DNA from: Nymphaea colorata
Lineage: Eukaryota > Streptophyta > Magnoliopsida > Nymphaeales > Nymphaeaceae
Length of the DNA stretch: 64,000 nt
Direction: 5' to 3'
NCBI RefSeq assembly: GCF_008831285.2
Contig: NC_045146.1
Coordinates: 3,624,001-3,688,000, forward strand
Each line of letters starts with the position of its first letter. The first letter of the stretch is position 1. The notes under the pieces are model-generated. The model ran no database searches. It was given only the letters and a program-made list of their open reading frames with translations, and was not told where the DNA came from. A program made the position numbers and the translations under genes. Below, piece by piece: positions 13,301 to 27,800 of the stretch.

Positions 13301-16300
13301 AACACAGGCAGACACTCAAATAGTTGCAGCTGATGGCTGCAACACAGGCAGGAAATCTTCAATAGACAGTAAATTCTAATCTTCAATAGTATTTGCCAAT
13401 GACAGCAACTACTTCCACCATCAACAAATGACTGCTGCTATTCTTAAATACAGCCATACCACATAAGACCTATGTCACATAGGCACGGGTACGGGTGCCG
13501 GTGTGGGTACCGGTACTGACTATTTTCAAAAAACTTGGGTGCGGGGGTACAGTCGTATATATATATATAAACAATAAGAAATACTTAGAAAATATGTATC
13601 AAAATAAAGAATATACATCAACATAAACAAATAAATAACATAGAAAATATATATCATCGACTCTTGCAGCAGTGTGTTTAAGAAACCTATGAAAAACTTC
13701 TTAATGGACAACCAAGCAGCCCCCTAGTCAAATATGAACATCAATCGAATTTTCACATCCAAAGAATAAAATAAAAAGTAAGGTGGAAAAAATTAAATAA
13801 AAGTAAAATTAAGCAGTTTGGATCTATAGGTACCCAAGTGTCAAAGTACCCATTTTGGGTACGGGTATAGCGACACGGGTACGTGGACCTTACTGAAGTA
13901 CCCATGTGACTGTGCATAAGACTGGCTGTCCACAACGTACGACAAGAATCTCAACACAATCAAATGATAGATTTCATACTTACGATCAGCAGCAGTCCAC
14001 AACTCATTAAACTTCAACTTTAGGACTTCATATCCACTATCTATAGGACATACTTCACATTCACGATCTATAGGATATTCTGCTCCCCACGGTCAACACA
14101 AACTCTGATCACAGCAGCAAAACCATCCACGAGATTGATAAACAAGGATTTGAATCATCTGATCACGCCTTCCACATAGGTGTGGTCAGGTCCTTCTCCA
14201 TGCGGCCCACCCAACCTCTATTCTCTTACCGTCTCCTTATTGGGTGGTAAAAAAGAATGGAGATGGGAGATGAAAAGAGTAAGGAAGAGATCGCTGGAAG
14301 AAGAGGTCGTCGGAGGAAGAGGTCGCCGGAAAAACTCACTTGGCTGTCGGTGCAGGAGAGGGCTCTGAGACCATGTTACGATGAGAGAGAAAGAGCCAAA
14401 AGAATTTTTGATTAATGTAACCCTAATCTCTTTTAAAAGAGATTAGGGCTGGTGGTACACACTTTACAAAAAAGGTCCAACAACTATAAGAAAATATTTA
14501 AAGACCTGCTCTCTAACTTTCTAATATTTCAGAAATACTCTTTAACAGTTTTGAATATCCTATGATAATGTTGCCAATTTCATTTACCATGGTAATAATT
14601 AGAATTCTCATCAAAGGAGAATAACGTCATCATATTCCAAAATGGGAATATCATGATATTATTAAAAAAATGATATTTTGGCTATATGTTTAAAATATTG
14701 CCAATGTTTTCCCAAATCATCTTATGAGATATTCTCTGATAAGAGTGCAATATTTTCAAAAACTGTGGATTTGGGTGGCTTTACTTATAGCAGGATAGTT
14801 TATTAATGCAGAGGAGCTCAGATTGTGGAACGTTTCCTTAATGAGCAAATCATGTGTGAAATGCTAGCAAGCCAAACCAACTTGTGCAGAAATAGCAACT
14901 CTGTTTGTTTCCAAGAACTGTGTGTAGCTGCAGGTTTGCCTTGATATCAATAGGTTCTGATATGTGTGTGAACTTCATGTCTCATTGGTCCCAGGTAATG
15001 CAATTTTTCCAGCGGCAAAAATCAAAGTATATATTAGTCCACTGCACTCATGGGCACAACAGAACTGGATACATGATCATTAATTTTCTTGTACGGTGTT
15101 ATGGTTATTCTGTCACTGAGGTACATTTTTGTGCTTTACTCCATTCTAGGCTTTTGCTATTTGAAAGCTAGGCTTTTGCTATTTGAAAGTCTTGTGAAGA
15201 CTGATTAGTTAGTCTTGTTCAGGCCATAGAAGCATTTACAGCAGCTCGTCCTCCTGGAATATATAAACCGGACTATATTGATGCACTTTACACATTGTAT
15301 CATGATAAAAAGCCTGAGTCATTTGTGTGTCCTCCAACTCCTGAGTGGAAAAGGTCTTCTGAGCTTGATCTGAATGGAGATTCTATTCCAGATATGGATG
15401 ATGATGATGGTAACAACGGGATTTCTGCTACAGTGCAGGTAGTTACTGGGTGGACTATGGAGAGAGGAATTCTTTTATGTATTCTTCTGAGTAGTACGTG
15501 CATGATCTATTATTATATTTTGACTTTAATTTAGTATCTTAATTGTGTTACATGCATTTCTCACATTCCGTCTCTGCTGTAAATTCTTGAATGGTGTCTG
15601 GACTATATGTGGAACCTGTTTGTCCAAGAAGATGCTTGTTATTTAATTTTTGTTCAGAAACACAAAAGCAACAAAAGCTTAGTGGTGAGGAAATGTTTGA
15701 TTCACAACATAATGAGTCAAACGCCTGTGTGTGGAAGGAACTGAATAGGCTCATATTTCTAAAATAATAACCAAGTGCAGTTGGAATAACAACTATTTAA
15801 CATCATTCTGTTGGTAAGTGAACTCACTAACTTTCTTGATCATGAGTTTTTAAGGTATTTGTTTGAATGTCTTGATGAATGTCTTTCTGGATTGGCTTTG
15901 ATTGTTGAAATGATCATAATTATGGTCGATTACTAATGAATGGGAAACTTGAAAGTGGTATGCGTTATGATTAAACATTCGATGACTTTAACCCAGTACA
16001 GCCTTAGGAAAGGCCTTAGGTTGGGGATGCTTGTGGGGTGGGGGCAGCTATTTCTGCCCTTTTGGATTTATACCTGGTAGCATGACTGGGAATGATAAAG
16101 AGCGTGCAGGCGAAAGACTTGATCTTTTGGAGATGCTACTAACATGGTATTAAATAGAGAATGACTAAATATGCATGACACTCTGAAGAGTTTTGAACTT
16201 AGATTGATTTCTTGATTTTTTTTGTCACAATCAGTTTGTCATTGGTTGCTTTTCCCTCTTCTCCCATTATCTTGTTGACCTGTATTACCATTTCATGAAT

Positions 16301-18784
16301 GTTTTTTCTTTAGTTGTGGTTTACCTTAATTTATGGGGTTTACAATTGTTTTGGCATAGTTCCTTTGTTTGATAATTTCGTTGTTTTTTCCATTAATTCT
16401 GCTTTCTTTATCTGTCATTGAAGTTGATGTCTTATATTCTTATTCTAGGAATGTCCTTCCTCTTTTTGTCTTAAGCCCATTTGTTTTATTTTCATCTTCC
16501 TCTTGTCACAGTTTCTATTTGAACTAATGATGGCTGAGTTAATGTCTTTGAAATGGTGTAGAATATCCCTGTTCTCATTTTTCTTTTTCCTTTAATACCT
16601 AAAATTTTCCTCATGCATGTCTTAGTAGGGTTCCTTGAAATGGTTTGTTTGCTTGCCCTTTTATTTTTTGTCTCCATTTGAATTGCTGATACACATTTAT
16701 TCATTTGCTATACCATGAGCTGTTGCTTCATGAGCTTATGTTCAAGTAGTGGATTTCTGCTGTATTTTTCTTATTTCCTTTGATGGATACTTTATCTTGA
16801 TAGGAAATTGGTGTGACTAATGTAACAATGACAAATGATGATGTTCTGGGAGATGAAATATCTTATGACCATCAAGTTGATTTGCAACGGGTCTGTTGTT
16901 GGGCACTTGGAGTGGTGGGTTTATATTCTATCTTCTTTTGCTTCTTGCACATGGACACACATCGCTGACACAGTGACATGGGTATGGGATACATTATGTC
17001 TCGGACCTGATCCAAAATATATTAAACCCTTTTTCTATTTAGCAAAATGGATGAATGTTTGTGGGAATTTGTGTCAAACTATGTGTGTGTGTGTGTGTTT
17101 GTGTATATCAGACCCGATCGAGAACACATCAAATCCTTTTTCTTGTAACCAAAAACATGATTGTTTTTATGGGATTTTGTATATATTATGTTTCCATATC
17201 CTCATGCCCACATTTTCTAAAATTACTATGTCCATATCCATGTGAACTAGGTTTCTTGTTTTTAGGTTTTCTTTTGGATTTTGTTTGGGGAGGTTGAGGA
17301 GCAGCTATGCAAATTAGATTCGCTGTCTTTTCTTCTGAAGAACTAGTCATGTTCCACTCATTTCACTTGTGTTATTCCAGTTTCAACATCCAGTCTTAAA
17401 GATTTATCATGATAATACCATCCGTTGGAACTCCATTTTGTACCTCCTCCTGTGATCTTGTCTCTGTATTTTGACCACTTATCTTTTGACCATTGACATC
17501 ATTAAACAACATTCATTACTTTTGCCTTCAGTTAGTTCTCTTCAAACCTAGGGAATTAATCTGGACACTCCATTCATAGTGTGACATTCTATTTATAGTA
17601 AAATATGTGTGTCTGGGTTATGTGACAATGCTAGCTAAGCAACTCCTGTTTTTTTTTATAGAGAGCTTACCTTACCATTCGTTCGCCCCCCTAGTGGCTG
17701 ACACCTGCGAACAAATCCCGTCAGGGGATTTTCTTGTTCTTTTAGATTTTGCATGGTGCTACGAGTGTGTGGCATATAATGTGGTGAGCTTCTAATCAAC
17801 TTCTCTGATCCAATTTGCATTCTGTTTTTTGGTTCTCAGGGAAATGGAAGGCATTTTCCAGGCTCACAGCCCGTTTCTCTTGACAGGTTTATTATCATTG
17901 TCTTTACTTATTACTGCACAAGCTTGTATGCTTTTCTTAATGAAGATATGATTGAGACCAACAGCATTTGGGACCATATTCAAGATAATTCGATCCATAG
18001 TTGACTCCTTTTTTTTCTTTGCACAATATGAGGTTTGCATTATGGCGTTATAAGTGTGATCATTTTCAGGGAGCCCACAAAAGCCTTTTTCTTTCAGTTT
18101 TCATCATTTTATTTGAAAAAATATGTTAGTTACACTCTTACAAAATTCTATGAGATCACTTGCAGTGCTATATCAGGTCATGTCTTAAATCATGGATTAC
18201 AGGACTGAAGGATGAATTTCTTGTTACTTTGCTATGCCTTTTGTTTCCTGGTAGCACTATATTGTATATTTATCCCCCATTTTAATGAGGCCTGTATTTA
18301 ACTTTTAAATGCAATCTCAATAAATGGTTTCTTACTCATTTGATAAAATTAAGTGCAATTTACCAAAATGGATGCTTTCCATGTATTTACAAATGCATGC
18401 TCATTTTCTGAAAATTTACTTTCAGCTGCTTGAGTTAAGGAGTTCAATACTGACAATGGCTCCAGTGGGTGTGAATGGTGGATAACATCATATATACCTA
18501 AGGGAAATCACCATTATATATTCCAAAAGAAAGTGTCAGTAATGCTAGTATTTCTTGCATTGATTTTGAAAATCGTATCAAACATTGATAAATTCTCCCT
18601 GTCAAACCCTAAAACTGAGAGGAGAGATGGTGCTCAACTAATTTCGAAAGGACATTTGTATTGATTGTATTCCTCAACTCCAATGGTTTCAACATGGAAT
18701 TCTCCCAACCTTTCTCTCTTGCTTCACAGCAGCACAGTGAAGCCGTGCAAATGCTATTAGTCTCTTCCTCTCCCTCTTTCATGT

Positions 18785-18817
<33 letters not shown>

Positions 18818-21800
18818 GTACATATCCTTTATAGTGCTACAACTAAGACTCAATGCCTTTTCACTTTTTTCTGAAAATCAAGTATGCTGGTTTGATCTTT
18901 TTTTGTAAGAGATATCCTTTGTCTGATGAAGCATTCATTCTGACATTTGGGTAGGTTTTTGTTGCTAATTTTTGTAAGTATTATATCCCGTACAGCTACT
19001 TTTTAATTTGTATTTTTTATTAAAAAACCATGATTTGCTTTTTGATTTACTTTCTAAAGGAGCTTTATGTTCCTCTGTGACACAACTTCTCTGTGGAGGT
19101 ATTTCCCTGACTCTATCATGCCTTTGTGTAGGACAAGCTTGCAACTTCTGAGGCAGCGTTATTATTATGCGACATGGAAAGCTGATGGCACACGATATAT
19201 GATGCTTATCACACATGATGGTTGTTATCTGATTGATAGAAAATTTTATTTCCGAAGAGTTCAAATGCGGTTTCCATTAAGGTCTCCTGCTCAGGTTTGT
19301 ATGTCTCCTTTTTCTTTCTTGGGGAATGTTTTCTGTTGGAGTCCCTTGGAAATGTAAACCTTTTTACCAATTTGGATATTGTGTTTTTCAAGGATGACAG
19401 AAACCATCATCACTTAACACTGCTAGATGGTGAGATGATAATTGACACAGACCCAGAAACTGGGCAGCAGAATAGAAGATACCTAGTCTATGATCTCATG
19501 ATGCTCAACCATAAGCCAGTAATAGAGGTGAGGTTTCCTTGATTGCATAGATAACTTTTTAACCGAAACTCACCAATTCAGGGTGATAATAATCTAGTAT
19601 CCAGGCAATATTATGGCATTACATGAGTTTTAAACAAAGTTAACTGGTATCACCTGAGTTAGATTAGAGGTGGAATTGTAAGCATTTTTTGTTTTGTTGG
19701 ATTATGCTGTTTCTCGAATAATTGGTGTCAGCCCACGACCTTACTTGAACAAGGATACTTGGTGTCAGTCCATTGAGATTGTTACACTTTCCCTTCCATT
19801 ATTGGCTTTGCTGTTCGATATAAGCCATCAGGTCAGGAAATCAGATTGTCTGCTACCTATGTCACACATGCATGTGCATGTGAGTGAAAAAAGTTAACAA
19901 GTAAAGATAAAGTCTGTTACTGTAAATTTTGTAATACAAGAACATTTTAACATAAAGGATATAAAAAGGTAAAAGAGTTACGAAATAAGTTCCATTTGTA
20001 GATGACAATAAAAAGGAGGTTTGAAACAAAAAATATTTGATGAAGACCTTTTGTTAGCTGTTCCTCTTCTGCCGCAGCCAGGAATGTGTATCATATAGGC
20101 CACTATACACTGACAAGGTCAGTCAAAAAGGGTGGCTGCTGCTACTCATTTCTCATGGAATGTGTGTGTGTGTGTCTTAATGCACACTTGTGGTTGCCTT
20201 CATATGCTTACAGCTTTTCTAGTTCCTGCGTCAACCATGTCCAGATAGCTTCATCTAGGCACCATGATGGCCTTGGTTAGGCATGTTGTTATGATCTCTA
20301 CCAATAATGCTTTTGCCTAGATAATCCATGTGAGGTTTTGATGGAATTAATTACTATCTATTTGATTTTTCTTGTCTTACTTAATGAAGTTGATCCATAC
20401 ATCCTCCTTCTTGTAGTGAGGGGAAAAAGGTAGGCTGTTTTGTTGGTAACTTGGTAGTCGTTCATTTATTATTTATTAAGAAGGGAAGGTAAGGGTGTTT
20501 CTTAGAGTCATGAGTTCGCCTGGTGAACGCGAAACGGGAGATGGGAAGAAATCCAAATGGGAAGTCATAGAGGTCTTATAAATGTGAATGCACCACCCTT
20601 TCTAACTCTTGTATATTTTCAGTTTCTTCCTTACACAGCTAAATTTGCTCTAACTGATCTGTTGTTGAATCCTTTCTTAAGCAATAATTTGGAACACAAG
20701 ACAGGTCTGATTTCCATGATTATGATCACAGTCTCACAAATAGGCACAGATAGGCAACAATGGTTGCAGTGGGGGAAAAATTGCTCTGATAATATCATTT
20801 TTGGATTCACCATACGTGCTAGAAAAAGTTGAGTTTTTCTTTAATCGTCAGGACAACCTAATACCCACCCTTTGTTGTGCCTATGACTCTACAGATGGGC
20901 AAGTCATATGCCATTTGGAATATATATATATACATAACTTGGGGCAAGTCAACTGACCTGGCACTCAGTTCTCAGCCTGAAGGATCGACAACACATAGAT
21001 GAGTCATCTAAGAATACAAAAATAAAATCCTTTAATTTCAACAGCGATTTGGCTTGTTGTGTCGCACTTATCCATTATAAAAGTAAAAGCAATTGGATCT
21101 AGGCTCATGACCCAATTTATTTTCAAGATTCACGATTCTCAAGTGGTTGAAGGGGGTTTATGTTTTGATGTTCATAGGTTGTGGCTCTTGGAGACATGGT
21201 GAGCTACATAGAGATTGGAGGGAAAGCAATATTTCAGGTTCTGAGACGTAGAAATGAAATGCGATCTACGACTTGGATATCTTTGAACATTAAAGCAATT
21301 AGTTGATTGATGTAACTATATTTGCGATGGATGACCTACCCATCTTCTAGATGAATGTAGTTTTTTGTTTTTCCATCTCTTGGCCCCTGCATCTATCTTC
21401 TCTTTAACTCTTCTTGATCACTGAAAGTTTCTTCGGTTTCTGAGACACACACTTTGGAATATAAAGTGATGGAAATTTCTATTCAGGGCTTAGTTAAATG
21501 GATTTTGAGTCTTGTCATTGGGTGTCCACTGTGTGAAAGCTTAGGTTTGCCTTTACAGTCTTATGTTTCGGTTGACATTTTTTTTTCTCTCTTCTTTTTT
21601 TGTTATTTGAAAGTTTTTGGGTTCATCAATGCAGTTACCATTTTGTGAAAGGTGGAAACTAATTGAGAAGGAAGTGATTGAGCCACGAAATATTGAGCGT
21701 GCGACATTTGAGCGGGAACGTGCAACACCAATACATTACAGATATGAGATGGAGCCTTTTCGCGTAAACTTATATAACTACTTATTTTCTGTTGGCTTTG

Positions 21801-24800
21801 TCAAGTTTATCTCTTGCTATAGTTCTGTCATGAAATTTATGTATCGATGTTTGACAGGTCAGGAGAAAGTTGTTCTGGATGCTATCAGCTGTTGGGAAAC
21901 TTCTTGTGGAGTTTATCCCTAAACTTTCCCATGATGCAGATGGTCTCATATTTCAGGTACATTACCGAAAGATAAGCAAGTTCTTTTAATTATTCTTTCC
22001 CTTATGTACTAATATTTATTTCCATATTATTTGCTGATGTTTTATTTATTTTGTTGGACACGTGGTCACCAATGTCGTTTATGGGTTTTAAATTGCGAGG
22101 TTTTTCTTGCATATTTTTCAGTAAAGTTGCAAATCTCAGGAAAAAATCAACAATTTTTTGGAAAAGAAAAAAAAAAACCTAGAAGTTACGAAAAAGTAAA
22201 ATAAATGAAAAACTAACAAGAAAGCATAAAAAATGACTTGATAAAATGATAAAAATGAAGATAAATAATTTAATTTAAATTTCAAACCTTTAAACAAACT
22301 AACGTAAAAATAATGAGAAAGAAAACATGAAAGGAACCTGAAAAAGGCGTGAAAATTTCATAAAGTTTTCTTAGAAAAAGGAAAAAAGGACAGTTTTTCT
22401 TGTTTTCATTGTCTTTAACGTTTTCATCTGTCTTTCTTGGGAAAATGGGTTTTCTATGACTATGGTTGGATACATAGTCACAAATAACGTCTCGGAGTTT
22501 TAAACGGCGAGGTTTTTCTCGAGTATAATACGGTGAGCTTGAAAAAAAGGGAAAAAACGGAAAAAATACGGTAAATTTTTGAAAATTTAAAAAAACTAAA
22601 AATGTGGGAAAAATAAAATAAGTGAGAAACTAATAACACAAACATAGTAGATTTGTAACAAATAAAAAATGAATAAAAAACTGTTTGGCATGAGAAAAAT
22701 GAAAAAATAAAAAAACGTGTGAAAAATGCGTTAAAAATGTGTTTTTTTCGTTTTTAATGTTTAAAAAAAACGCATTTTTTAAAGTTTTAAACTGCCATTT
22801 AATTTATCGCGTTCTTTTCGAGTTTTTTTTCGAAAAAAACGTGTTTTCTGTGTTGGACATACATAATATTATTATTACTGTTATTTTTGGACAGTGGTTG
22901 GACAGATTTTTGGGTGATTTTGCCAAGAGATACACTCCAAAAATTGATGCTTGAAACTTTGGGCCCGCGAGGTCCATATTAAGAGCATAGAAATCTTGTT
23001 CTCCTTCAAGATCCAAGTCCCAAATGCATGGATGACCCCGAATTGTCAAGTAGCAACACAATGTGTTTTAACTTTTAAGTTAATATTTAAATTCAAGCAA
23101 CCAATCATCAGATTTCTAGTTTTCTACATATCAAAGATAAAAATTTAAAACAATTACCTATAATAATCCAAAATGTGTGAAAGTTAAGTGTAGATCATCT
23201 CCTAATAGAAAAGTTTTCAAACTCACCGTTTACTAACTTCAACATATGATGATTACTAAAAGGTTTTCCCAATCATATGATTCTATGCCTTTGATATTTC
23301 TGGATCTTCATTAGGAAGAACATGGCTAGCACTTTCTGATAGCCCCTTTTGTCTATAGTATTTTGGATTTAGAGAGTGCCTTTTTGATTAATTTCCACCT
23401 TTGGATCAGCCATACAATGCAAAGGGGTATTTCTTTATCTTATCTTTCACTAAAACTAATTACACATGATTGAAAAAATCTAAATCATCAAGTATAAAAT
23501 TCTCTTTCTTATTTTTATGTACCATATTTTGCTTTTTTCAATCATGTTATCCTGCATTTTGTAAAATTTGTGAAGCATGGACCTTTCTTAGTCGTTTTCT
23601 TTCAATTTCTGCCAAATGGGCTTTGTAAATTGAAGGAAATATGTGAACTTGTCTCATAATAAATCATATATAATGCATTTTTTTAACTTTTTGTGATATC
23701 TGCTCAACAACCTTCAATAATTTCGTAGAATGCCTATTGAATATGGAGAGAGCATGTTGATGGTTTACAGTAAATTTTTTGATGCTTTTCATATCTTTAT
23801 CAATCTCTTCAATTCATGAATGTATACCATATTCTTTTGGCGAGTGGTAGATATTTTTTGTGCTAGATTTTAAGCTGTTTGCCACATAAAAAGTCCAGAA
23901 GATATGGTTCAACTTGTGTCACTCTACCAAACTCATCCCTACATGATTGTAGCATGTCTTCATCCACTTTTATAAATTTTATAAGCAACCCTTCACATGC
24001 TCAACATCCTTATACTTCTTAGATGCATGAAGACACTTCAAAAAAATTGGCTCATTAAATGAATAAATAATATTGACAAACTGAGAATGGGTGGCAAATG
24101 TTGAGAAACTGAGAAAGACAGCAATATGAGGGGGGGACAATGATGGAAAGAGTGATACACGACCGGAGAGAAAAGAGGTGAAAGGTAAGCTGACCAAGGG
24201 AAAGGATACAAATGCTGCGAAAAGGAGAGAAACAAAGAAAAAGAGGGAGGAAGGCACTAGAGGGAGAAATAAAGAAAAAGGGGGATAGAGATGGGTTCGT
24301 CAGGATGGGAGAAACAAAGGAAAAGAGGGAGAGGGATGGATATGCCAGTGAGGGATGGAGACATAGAAAAAGTGAGAGGAAGTGTAAACAGCATATCTAT
24401 TGCTAAGAGAAAAATAAGCTGCCGAAGATGAGAGGAGAACTTATAGATACAGAGACACACACATACTCCTTGCCTCTGAAGTGTATCACTGGATGTAGTT
24501 GTCAGAGTTTTGCTGGATGCGGGAGAAACACAGTGTCTCATAGGTTTTCTTGTAGGAAGGTTTGACTCGAGCCTTGGAGAATTGTTGAGAAGGGTCAAGA
24601 GTCAAGACCTCGACTCTTTTTCGCATGTACACACAGTAATTTAAAAAAAAAAAACCTCAAATTCTGAATGAATATGGACTCAATCAGTTCTGACCAAATT
24701 GAAAATCAATTTGATCCTTCCTCAGTTATGTTGACTGCAGCTGACATGGTCAAATCCACTTCATAGCTGTGACCAGGCTGCACTCATGTCCACACCCATG

Positions 24801-27800
24801 TCAAGGCATGTTGACATGAATACGGTGACTAAAGCGAGGCATCTGTGTTACTTAAGCACACCATCTTCAAATCTCCTGAAAAGAAATGCACTTGGGTGAT
24901 AGAACTTGAAATTTGGCTTCTAGTTCTAGGTCGTACTATTTTACGATTTTGCTAACTTCTGATTTTCTTTGTTAGAAGGTTTCAATGTTTAAGCTTATTA
25001 ATCTATTTTTTTTGTCTTTTTCTGTTCTTGATTTAATAAATTTTTATATTGCATTGGCATTGATTAGTTATTCAGTTAGGTGGAAAACAAGTGTTTATGG
25101 CTAATGCAGTTCTTGCTATAGCATAAATGTTGTAAAAAAAAATGAAGTTTGGTACTGGAGACAGAAAATTTTCAGATTTTTGCATAATTCTAGCATGGAA
25201 ATGAGGAAGGGATGTATATGGAAACATTTGACAAGTGAAGCTTTTCCTAGTTCAAGTATCTTTTCCTTCCTTCTTTGCCTTGCTCAGAACTCATGCTTAT
25301 CATTTGTGTGTGTACAGTAGCCTTTCAAAGTAAAAATTCTAGAAATCCTGAGTTTGCTAATACAGGAGTTTTTCTATGAGATGTTCCAAATTGAGCAATG
25401 ACAATTTGGTTGGATTCATCAGTGCAGTTAATGATTTTCAGCCGTATGTTTCTTGTAACACTTCAACAGAAGTATTTATCTTTCATGTGTTAAACATTTC
25501 TATTCAATGTGCTGAGCTTGCATGGCCAGCCATGGCATCATCGGATGTTGGGTAGGGTGTGAAGCAACTGTGGTGGCAACACATTAGTTGGTTTCCACAC
25601 CATTGCAGAAGATGGTGAACTGTTTTTTCTGTTTCATGTAAAAGTTTCCACCTTATCCAGTCGACGCCACATTTACTGCCTCCTATAAAGAACCTACTGA
25701 TTCGGGCTTGAACTATTTATTTTTTTTATCTTCTATTGACATGGAGTATGATCTTTTATCGATCAAATGGATTATTTATTTATGTTTTGTGTGTGCAGAT
25801 GTTATGCTGACAGCATGTTTGCTTTGATCTTTTTTGATCTCATCTTCTGATCTATCAGTAGAATATAATTTTAAATGCATGCGTGCAGTTGCAGTATATG
25901 TTTTTATCAGAATCTTTTTGCCTGATTAAAGTTTATAACCTCTTCGCTACCTATTGGCCTGTCTACCTGTGCAAAAGTATGGAATATGGATGTCTGAGCT
26001 CACATTGACAATTGATTTGGTGTCAGGGATGGGATGATCCATATGTACCCCGAACCCATGAGGGACTTCTAAAGTGGAAATATGCTCATATGAACTCTGT
26101 GGATTTCCTTTTTGAGGTTCTTATTTTTTATTTCATTTTGTAGTTCTTCCTTATAATCTCAAATATATTTGTGTAGATTAAGCAGTGGTCCTAATGTTTG
26201 CTACATATTTTCAGGTTGGGGAGGGAGATTATCATGCACTTTATCTTATTGATAAAGGGAGGAACAAGCAATTGGAAGGAGCCTATGTTGTATTCAAAGG
26301 TGACTCTTCAACTTATGCTGATTTCTGTAATAGATATGTCAACTTCATTTGCATCTTTTCTCCATCTTAACCATCTAATTGCATTGGGTAGATATAGCTT
26401 GGTCTCCTTGCATTCATTGTTAGGCCTTTTGGTGTTTAGAAGCTGCCCGACCTTTGTTAATGTACTTTTTATTTCTTTGTCGCAATCTAAGTTTTAAAGC
26501 CCAGTGACTTGGGACTCTGCTCATCCATTCATGACTCGTCAGGTCAATTCTGTGACTAGGAACAAGTTTTATCAACTAGTTTTTTTTAAAGAGAAAACAA
26601 CATATTACTGGTCTTCTGAACATAAAAAGGTGGTAGAATAAACTAATTACTTGTGTGATTCAAAAACAAGTAAAATTAGCATCAAGTGAAGTCATAACTG
26701 AGATTATTTACTCATGAAATAGCTACAAACCATAAAATTAAGGAATCAAGCTATTATTGCTACTCTACAGTTGCATACTTTTGCATGATTGAGTATTTAA
26801 TGAATAGCAAAAAAAAAAACACTAAAATCAATATATTCAACATCTACAAGTTTGTTAACAAACTCAGCATGTATGTCATCAAAATTAAAATTAGCATTCA
26901 AAAAAGAAAAGTCCAATGCTCAAAAATTGAAATAAATAAATAAATAAACATACTTGAAGTTGAGGGCAGTCAACTTTAACTTTTCTTTTTCAATTTATAA
27001 ATTTAATAAATGATTATAATGCTAACTTTTATATTCCAATAGATAGAAGATTCACATTTCACATCAGAAATTGACTAAATTGTTACTATTTGCTAGTTAA
27101 TTACCAATCACCCCTTGATTACAACAATGTTGTCTATCACCAGTTTAGTACACAAAGGTTAAATTTCAAACAACCAATGTTGCAAAACACAGTATCTTAA
27201 ATTGAAACCAGTATTCAAGTATCAAGACCTGTAATTTCTTCAAACTTGAGTCCTACTCTCCAATGGTCATTTGTGGACTTGATTTCTTGAGTTGGCAGGG
27301 GAGGTAAATGGCGCAATTAGAGTGGAAGTAATGAGCTTATTTTCTATTGCATTTTCATTTTCACATTCATCACCACTTTCATCATCAACAATATTGGCTT
27401 CATCAACGTTCTCAATGTCTATCTTTGATTCCCTTATGAAATCCTTCATTCAATAAAATAACATCCAGTTAAAAATGTAAAGAATATCACAATGAAAGAA
27501 ATATAATGTATAATAATTAATAATGTCTAGTCAAAATTTCAAGTAAGTTTTTACCTCATCTCCTAAAACTCTTTCCATGACCTGTTCATCCGTTGGTTTT
27601 TGCAAATGTATGTTGTCCAAAAAATTGGATCAAGTCAAGTTTTCTTAAGTTGTCTTCACCACAAACTTAAATTGTAATGGGCAAGAATCGGGTTGTTCAG
27701 TTTTTTTTTGAGCAATCTATTAATCTTATTGGTGTGAATTTAGTCAAAGGTACTCCAACTTAATTGGCATCTAGATGAAGAATGTGTTTGACTCAATATA

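Larger units (their letters stand above)
8713..14547 (-). mobile_element. Ty1/Copia LTR retrotransposon with both LTRs and 5-bp TSD, inserted antisense in capping intron 4
   Basis: The 5835-bp element runs on the - strand. LTRs of 174 bp (8713-8886 and 14374-14547) begin TG and end CA on each strand. The target duplication GTTTT sits at 8708-8712 and 14548-14552. A primer-binding site abuts the 5' LTR and a polypurine tract abuts the 3' LTR. Gag, protease, integrase, RT and RNase H occur in Copia order from right to left, but with frameshifts and stops. I count about 13 differences between the LTRs (about 7.5%), mostly transitions, so the insertion is not recent. A 445-bp MITE later inserted into its leader. 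The host intron is still flanked by normal splice sites. Confidence 0.96.

Noticed and set aside
16891-16891. Alternative donor ending capping exon 7 at 16890
   Set aside because: It keeps frame but loses the conserved VCCWALGV segment that relatives carry before the GxGR..FPGSxPVSL block.
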